Origin: an uncultured Campylobacter sp.
GTDB taxonomy: Bacteria > Campylobacterota > Campylobacteria > Campylobacterales > Campylobacteraceae
NCBI RefSeq assembly: GCF_938045535.1
Contig: NZ_CALIMQ010000284.1
Span: forward strand, 1 to 8,954
DNA length: 8,954 bases
Direction: 5' to 3'
Positions within the stretch are counted from its first letter, which is position 1; the number at the start of each line of letters is the position of its first letter. The translations under genes were made by a program, and so were the position numbers. Shown in pieces: positions 6,293 to 8,954 of the stretch. The notes under the pieces are model-generated. The model had not been told where the DNA came from. It was given only the letters and a program-made list of their open reading frames with translations, and made no database searches.

Positions 6293-7552
6293 TTAGTCCT
6301 TTTTGGACTTTAGCTTGGCGATCGTTTCTTTTGCGGCCTCGTAAGCCTTGGCGCTCATCTCGCGCGCCCTTTCGCTTACGTTTTTGGCGACGTCAGAGCT
6401 TTTTAGCTCGGCAAATTTTTGGCTCATCTTCTTTTCAAACTCGCTAAGCTCTTTTTTGATTGCGTCCAGTTTCTCGTCCAGATCGAGGTTTTCGATGATT
6501 TTGGCGCTTTTTTGACTTAGCTCTTGAGTGATTTCGCGCGCCTTGGCGCTCGCCTTTTTTGCGCGCTCGCCAAGCTCGATCTCGCCGATTTTGGCGCTTA
6601 GTTGCTCGGCAAGATCGCTTGAAATTTTTCTAAATTTAGCCAAATAGCCTCCGAATTCTTCATCGGCGATCTTGGCGATTTCGCTTTTAGCGGGCTCCTC
6701 CGAGCTTGCGACCGCATCGCTTAAAACCGCGCTAAATAGTTCGCTCATCTGCGAAATTTGAAGTCTTTCGTTCTCTAGGCTCTGTGCGTCGCTTGCTGGC
6801 GAGAAACTTAGCTCGTCGCGGTATCTTTCGGCAGCTTTATTTATGCCGTCGTAGCAGCCTAAAATCGCGCCTCTAATCAGCGCAGAGGCGGTATTTTTGC
6901 TCTCGTTTGCGACGAAAATCGCGCGATTTATGATGATTTTTGAAATTTCTTTTGTGCGGAATTTCGTGAATTCTCCGTCGCCGATAGCTGAAAATGCGAT
7001 ATTTTTCGCCGTCTCGTGCGCGGTATCCTCGATGTCGGTGCCGCTTTCGAGCACGCTTATGAAGGCTAGCTCGCTCGCTTCTTTAAGTACGTCCGCAAGC
7101 GGTAGTTTGCTCGCGATCGCTCGTTGTAGCGCCGAGCCTATGCGTTCTTTTAGCTCCGCTTCGCTTGCGTTTTGCAGCGCGGTATCCAGATCGTCGTAGC
7201 TGCGCAAAACAAGGGTTTTAATCGCCTTTTGTTTACAAGCGATCTTTTTGCGCAGATCGTCGTAGTCGTAGATGAGCTTGTAAAGAGCCTGCTCGTCCTC
7301 GTCGCACAGTGCCTTTTTTACCCCTTCGATTAGCGCTTCGGAGGAGGCATCCTTTAGTGCTCCTATTTCGTTAAGCTCGGCAGCAAAGCTTAAAATGAGC
7401 TCGGCGCTTTTAGCGCTTTTAGCATCTTCGCTAAGTCCGCGTAGAGCCTTCAGGCTCTGTTCAAAAGCTAAATTTTGCACGCAGGCCGCCAGCTCCTCGC
7501 CGCTGATTTGTGCAAGATCGGCGCCGAATTTTTTGATTATTGCTTCTTTCAT
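6293..7552 (-). CDS. Unrecognised Ala/Lys/Glu-rich helical protein, 419 residues
   Basis: I do not recognise this protein with confidence. It may belong to a Campylobacterota-restricted DUF family, possibly DUF6781, but that is a recollection. It has no signal peptide, membrane segment or catalytic motif and should be soluble and almost wholly alpha-helical. The first 240 residues look like repeated helical hairpins with small-residue turns (A-F-I-S-V-L-E-S-G, A-F-S-A-I-G-D-G, G-A-I-L-G-C-Y-D-G). The last 95 or so residues are charged amphipathic helix with repeated A-K-A-x-E units, resembling coiled coil or LEA-like sequence. ATG at 7550-7552 is preferred because AGGAGA (7557-7562) sits 4 nt upstream. 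A GTG at 7565-7567 would overlap the DUF493 stop but has no ribosome site. It is the third gene of the moaC operon. Confidence 0.85.
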   Translation of the reverse strand: MKEAIIKKFGADLAQISGEELAACVQNLAFEQSLKALRGLSEDAKSAKSAELILSFAAELNEIGALKDASSEALIEGVKKALCDEDEQALYKLIYDYDDLRKKIACKQKAIKTLVLRSYDDLDTALQNASEAELKERIGSALQRAIASKLPLADVLKEASELAFISVLESGTDIEDTAHETAKNIAFSAIGDGEFTKFRTKEISKIIINRAIFVANESKNTASALIRGAILGCYDGINKAAERYRDELSFSPASDAQSLENERLQISQMSELFSAVLSDAVASSEEPAKSEIAKIADEEFGGYLAKFRKISSDLAEQLSAKIGEIELGERAKKASAKAREITQELSQKSAKIIENLDLDEKLDAIKKELSEFEKKMSQKFAELKSSDVAKNVSERAREMSAKAYEAAKETIAKLKSKKD

Positions 7553-7563
7553 TTCATCTCCTG

Positions 7564-7824
7564 TCACAATACATATTTAAAGTGGGCTTTTAGGCGCTCG
7601 AAAATTTCGTTTCGATGCAAGTCGCTTTTAACGAAAACGCTTACGTTGAAGCTCATATATTTGCCGCCGTTTGAAAAGCGCGAAAAGTCTATTTTGTAAT
7701 TTTCGCCCTTTAAAATTTCATCGATCTGCTCGCGCTTTTGGGTGCTTGCATCCAGGATAATTTTATATTCCCAAAAGAGCGGATAGTCGATTTTTGGCTT
7801 TTCAGCTCCTAGTATACACGCCAC
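7564..7824 (-). CDS. HP0495-type DUF493 family protein
   Basis: This 86-residue protein matches the small ferredoxin-like DUF493/YbeD-like family known from Helicobacter HP0495. The family is thought to be regulatory or ligand-binding, but its function is unsettled. Visible family features are [13 protein letters not shown] near residue 12, the central Y-M-S-F-N-V-S-V block, and the R-N-E-I-F-E-R-L helix near the C-terminus. The start is GTG at 7822-7824, inside the end of moaC. It is strongly supported by AAGGAGG (7830-7836), exactly 5 nt upstream. The first ten or so codons are therefore read in two frames. The stop lies 11 nt before the next gene's ATG, so the operon is tight and probably coupled. 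Confidence 0.9.
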   Translation of the reverse strand: MACILGAEKPKIDYPLFWEYKIILDASTQKREQIDEILKGENYKIDFSRFSNGGKYMSFNVSVFVKSDLHRNEIFERLKAHFKYVL

Positions 7825-8272
7825 TTTTGCCTCCTTCTTTGCGTTGCAGCACGATGTCGGTAATCTGCATCGATTTATCTATCGCTTTTAGCATATCATA
7901 AATCGTCAGTAACCCCACGCTCACGCCCGTTAGCGCTTCCATCTCGACGCCCGTTTTGCCCGTGATTTTTACAGTTACGAAAAGCTTAAATGCGCACTCG
8001 CTCGCAAGCTCCTCAATATCGGTTTTAATCGAAGTAATCGTAAGCGGATGGGTCATTGGTATTAGCTCACTCGTCTTTTTAGCGCCCATTATCGCGGCAA
8101 CGACGGCGGTTTGAAGCACGGGGCCTTTTTTGGCCGTATTTTGCTTGACGGCGGCAAACGCCTCCGCGCTCATGCGGATGATACCGCTAGCGGTGGCTAC
8201 GCGCTCGCTATCATCCTTAGCGCCGACATCCACCATACGTGGCATATTGTTTTCGTCGATATGTGAAAGCAT
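7802..8272 (-). CDS. moaC: Cyclic pyranopterin monophosphate synthase MoaC
   Basis: MoaC converts 3',8-cyclo-7,8-dihydro-GTP, the MoaA product, to cyclic pyranopterin monophosphate in molybdenum cofactor synthesis. It works in the cytoplasm as a homohexamer. The 156-residue length is normal. Family motifs are intact: K49-G50, I-P-M-T-H75-P-L, the T-G-K-T-G-V-E110-M-E112-A-L-T block, Y-D126-M-L-K129-A, and the C-terminal G-G-K-S-G. These match the catalytic Lys, His, Glu and Asp positions of E. coli MoaC. The ATG at 8272 follows an AAGGAAA ribosome site, and a TGCTATAAT promoter lies about 30 nt upstream. It heads an operon with the DUF493 gene, which overlaps it by 23 bp, and the 419-residue gene. 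No other moa gene is in the window. Confidence 0.97.
   Translation of the reverse strand: MLSHIDENNMPRMVDVGAKDDSERVATASGIIRMSAEAFAAVKQNTAKKGPVLQTAVVAAIMGAKKTSELIPMTHPLTITSIKTDIEELASECAFKLFVTVKITGKTGVEMEALTGVSVGLLTIYDMLKAIDKSMQITDIVLQRKEGGKSGVYTRS
7830..7836 (-). promoter_or_regulatory. Ribosome site for the DUF493 gene, inside moaC
   Basis: AAGGAGG reads on the minus strand 5 nt before the GTG start at 7824. It is the strongest Shine-Dalgarno in the window and decides this start codon. In the moaC frame it encodes part of K-E-G-G near the C-terminus, so the site lies in coding sequence. It could also pair with the CCUCCUUUUUG stretch of the small RNA candidate upstream of moaC. Confidence 0.75.
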
Positions 8273-8298
8273 AAAATTTCCTTGCAGTTTTTGGCGGG

Positions 8299-8307
8299 AT
8301 TATAGCA
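8299..8307 (-). promoter_or_regulatory. Extended -10 promoter of the moaC operon
   Basis: TGCTATAAT on the minus strand is a perfect extended -10 element. It predicts transcription from about 8292 and a leader of about 20 nt containing the AAGGAAA ribosome site. The T7 tract of the preceding terminator (8321-8327) lies where a T-rich upstream element is expected. This gives the operon a start independent of the small RNA. Confidence 0.75.
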
Positions 8308-8320
8308 GAATTTCGGGCAT

Positions 8321-8351
8321 AAAAAAAGCCCGAGCTTTTAAACTCGGGCTT
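8321..8351 (-). terminator. Intrinsic terminator of the small RNA candidate
   Basis: AAGCCCGAG and CTCGGGCTT form a perfect 9-bp stem (8326-8334 with 8343-8351) around an 8-nt A/T-rich loop. On the minus strand the stem runs into seven consecutive T residues (8321-8327). On the plus strand no T run follows, so the polarity is clear. There is no conventional gene directly upstream for it to terminate, which is what points to a small RNA. Confidence 0.85.
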
Positions 8352-8383
8352 CATACAAAAAGGAGGTTTTATCTTGTCGGACG
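8321..8383 (-). ncRNA. Candidate small RNA upstream of moaC, about 60 nt
   Basis: The three parts of a compact small RNA gene are present on the minus strand: a perfect TATAAT box (8390-8395), a body of about 30 nt starting near 8382, and a strong intrinsic terminator (8321-8351). The body contains CCTCCTTTTTG (8366-8356), complementary to AAAGGAGG-type ribosome sites, followed by the hairpin. No start codon in it has a ribosome site. An ATG at 8354 opens a frame that would run through the terminator and into moaC out of frame. I do not recognise it as 6S, SRP, tmRNA or any named Campylobacter small RNA. Existence is inferred from architecture, and antisense control of translation is a hypothesis. 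Confidence 0.55.
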
Positions 8384-8389
8384 AGAACG

Positions 8390-8395
8390 ATTATA
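8390..8395 (-). promoter_or_regulatory. TATAAT box driving the small RNA candidate
   Basis: A perfect TATAAT on the minus strand, in the context GGTAGTATAATCG, is preceded by the T-rich sequence TTTATTTCTATTTACTG, resembling the periodic T-rich upstream signal of Campylobacter sigma-70 promoters. Predicted transcription starts near 8382-8383. It lies about 40 nt before the terminator hairpin, so no protein gene fits between them. Confidence 0.6.
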
Positions 8396-8876
8396 CTACC
8401 TAAACAGTAAATAGAAATAAAATATATCCTTTTTAGGCGAACTCTTTCGCGCTTAATTTATAGCCGTTTTTAAAAATTTAATGGCATGCTATGGCGCGCT
8501 GTGCGGGCATTTGAATGGACGGTAAAACAAAACGGAGTCAAAGAGCGACTAAATTTAAAGCGGACGTTAAAGAGCAAAGATAAAATTTAAAGCAGTTTGT
8601 GGTTATTTTGGCTCAATATGGACGATCAAAAGAGCGGAGCAGGGCGCTCTGCCGAGGCAGTATAAATAAGACGCCGCAAAAAAACGAGCTTAAATTTAGA
8701 GCAAGACGGCGTTTAAATTTAAGCTCGTTTTGCTTAAACTCAAGGGCTCGCGCGCAATGCAGCGTAAATTTAACCCTTCACGCGAGCGTTAAACGGCGCA
8801 GGCGCGGATTAAAATAGCGCGCGCAAATTTAAACATCGTCGCGCAAAATCCGGCCTGCGTTTGAAATTTAGCTCGT
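8396..8876. other. Non-coding stretch with repeated AAATTTA words
   Basis: I see no convincing gene in these 480 bp. A 72-codon plus-strand frame (8599-8817) is Arg/Lys/Ser-rich, has no ribosome site and runs through the hairpin. About nine AAATTTA/TAAATTT copies are scattered through it, including AAATTTAAAGC at 8551-8561 and 8584-8594. It also contains the long hairpin at 8681-8731. It separates the small RNA gene from the gene entering at the right edge. Confidence 0.55.
8681..8731 (-). terminator. 18-bp-stem hairpin, probable terminator
   Basis: Positions 8681-8698 and 8714-8731 are perfect reverse complements (AAAACGAGCTTAAATTTA and its complement) with a 15-nt loop. On the minus strand the stem ends in a seven-T run, so it may stop transcripts arriving from the gene at the right edge, whose stop is about 145 nt upstream. 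On the plus strand the tail is TTTTGC, so weak bidirectional action is possible. The A/T-rich upper stem and long loop are not typical, so a repeat element is the alternative. Confidence 0.55.
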
Positions 8877-8954
8877 TTAAATTTTAAACGTTTTTAGCAG
8901 GCTGCCTAAGCTTAACCCCTTATTTTCGCCGTTTGCACCGCCTCCTAAAAGATC
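8877..8954 (-). CDS. C-terminal end of an unidentified protein, cut by the window edge
   Basis: From the right edge, one minus-strand frame stays open for 25 codons and ends in TAA at 8877-8879. The other two minus frames are stopped early. It reads Asp-Leu-Leu-Gly-Gly-Gly, then a polar N-G-E-N-K segment, then G-L-S-L-G-S-L-L-K-T-F-K-I. A Gly-rich turn followed by a short amphipathic tail looks like a natural protein end, and the strand agrees with every other gene. Too little is present to name a family. Confidence 0.5.
   Translation of the reverse strand, partial: DLLGGGANGENKGLSLGSLLKTFKI

Noticed and set aside
6897..7199. 100-codon plus-strand open frame
   Set aside because: It lies wholly antisense to the 419-residue gene and its Ser/Ala-rich composition is the expected shadow of an Ala/Glu/Lys-rich gene.
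8352..8354. Minus-strand ATG within the small RNA candidate as the start of a leader peptide
   Set aside because: The preceding sequence is pyrimidine-rich, the opposite of a ribosome site, and the frame would have to read through the terminator.
8362..8403. Plus-strand AGGAGG followed by TTG and a nine-codon frame
   Set aside because: The AGGAGG is the complement of the small RNA's C/U stretch. A plus-strand promoter is not evident and the frame ends at once.
8599..8817. 72-codon plus-strand open frame at the right end
   Set aside because: It is Arg/Ser-rich, lacks a ribosome site, runs through the 18-bp hairpin and opposes the strand of every real gene.

Overview
The window looks like chromosomal DNA from a Campylobacterota member, most likely an oral or gut Campylobacter with mid-range GC (an inference from style, not a species call). 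Support comes from an HP0495-type DUF493 protein, promoters made of TATAAT or TGNTATAAT boxes with T-rich upstream tracts, and intergenic DNA full of AAATTTTA / GGAATTTT words. Every convincing gene is on the minus strand, so transcription runs from right to left.

Layout, left to right. Positions 107-630 hold a two-gene type II toxin-antitoxin module: a YoeB-type RNase with all its catalytic residues, behind a RelB/DinJ-type antitoxin. The genes overlap by ATGA, and a 10-bp inverted repeat lies exactly over the promoter. Next come a neurotransmitter:sodium symporter family transporter (755-2068), a 660-bp gap, a CorC/TlyC-type CNNM-CBS membrane protein with a TTG start (2731-4068), a 296-bp gap with its promoter, and an M48 lipoprotein metalloprotease (4365-5174). 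A non-coding stretch of about 1.1 kb (5175-6292) holds direct and inverted repeats but no convincing gene. Then comes a compact operon transcribed as moaC (8272-7802), a DUF493 gene (7824-7564, overlapping moaC) and an unrecognised 419-residue Ala/Lys/Glu-rich helical protein (7552-6293). Immediately upstream of moaC is a probable small RNA gene of about 60 nt (8321-8383) with its own TATAAT box, an anti-Shine-Dalgarno-like CCUCCUUUUUG stretch and a strong intrinsic terminator. The right end holds AAATTTA-rich non-coding DNA, an 18-bp-stem hairpin that may terminate an incoming transcript, and the last 25 codons of a gene that enters from beyond the window.

Most of the functions are housekeeping: molybdenum cofactor synthesis, ion and solute transport, and envelope proteolysis. 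The toxin-antitoxin module is the accessory element. The two items most worth a second look are the unannotated small RNA before moaC and the YoeB toxin paired with a DinJ/RelB antitoxin instead of the usual YefM.
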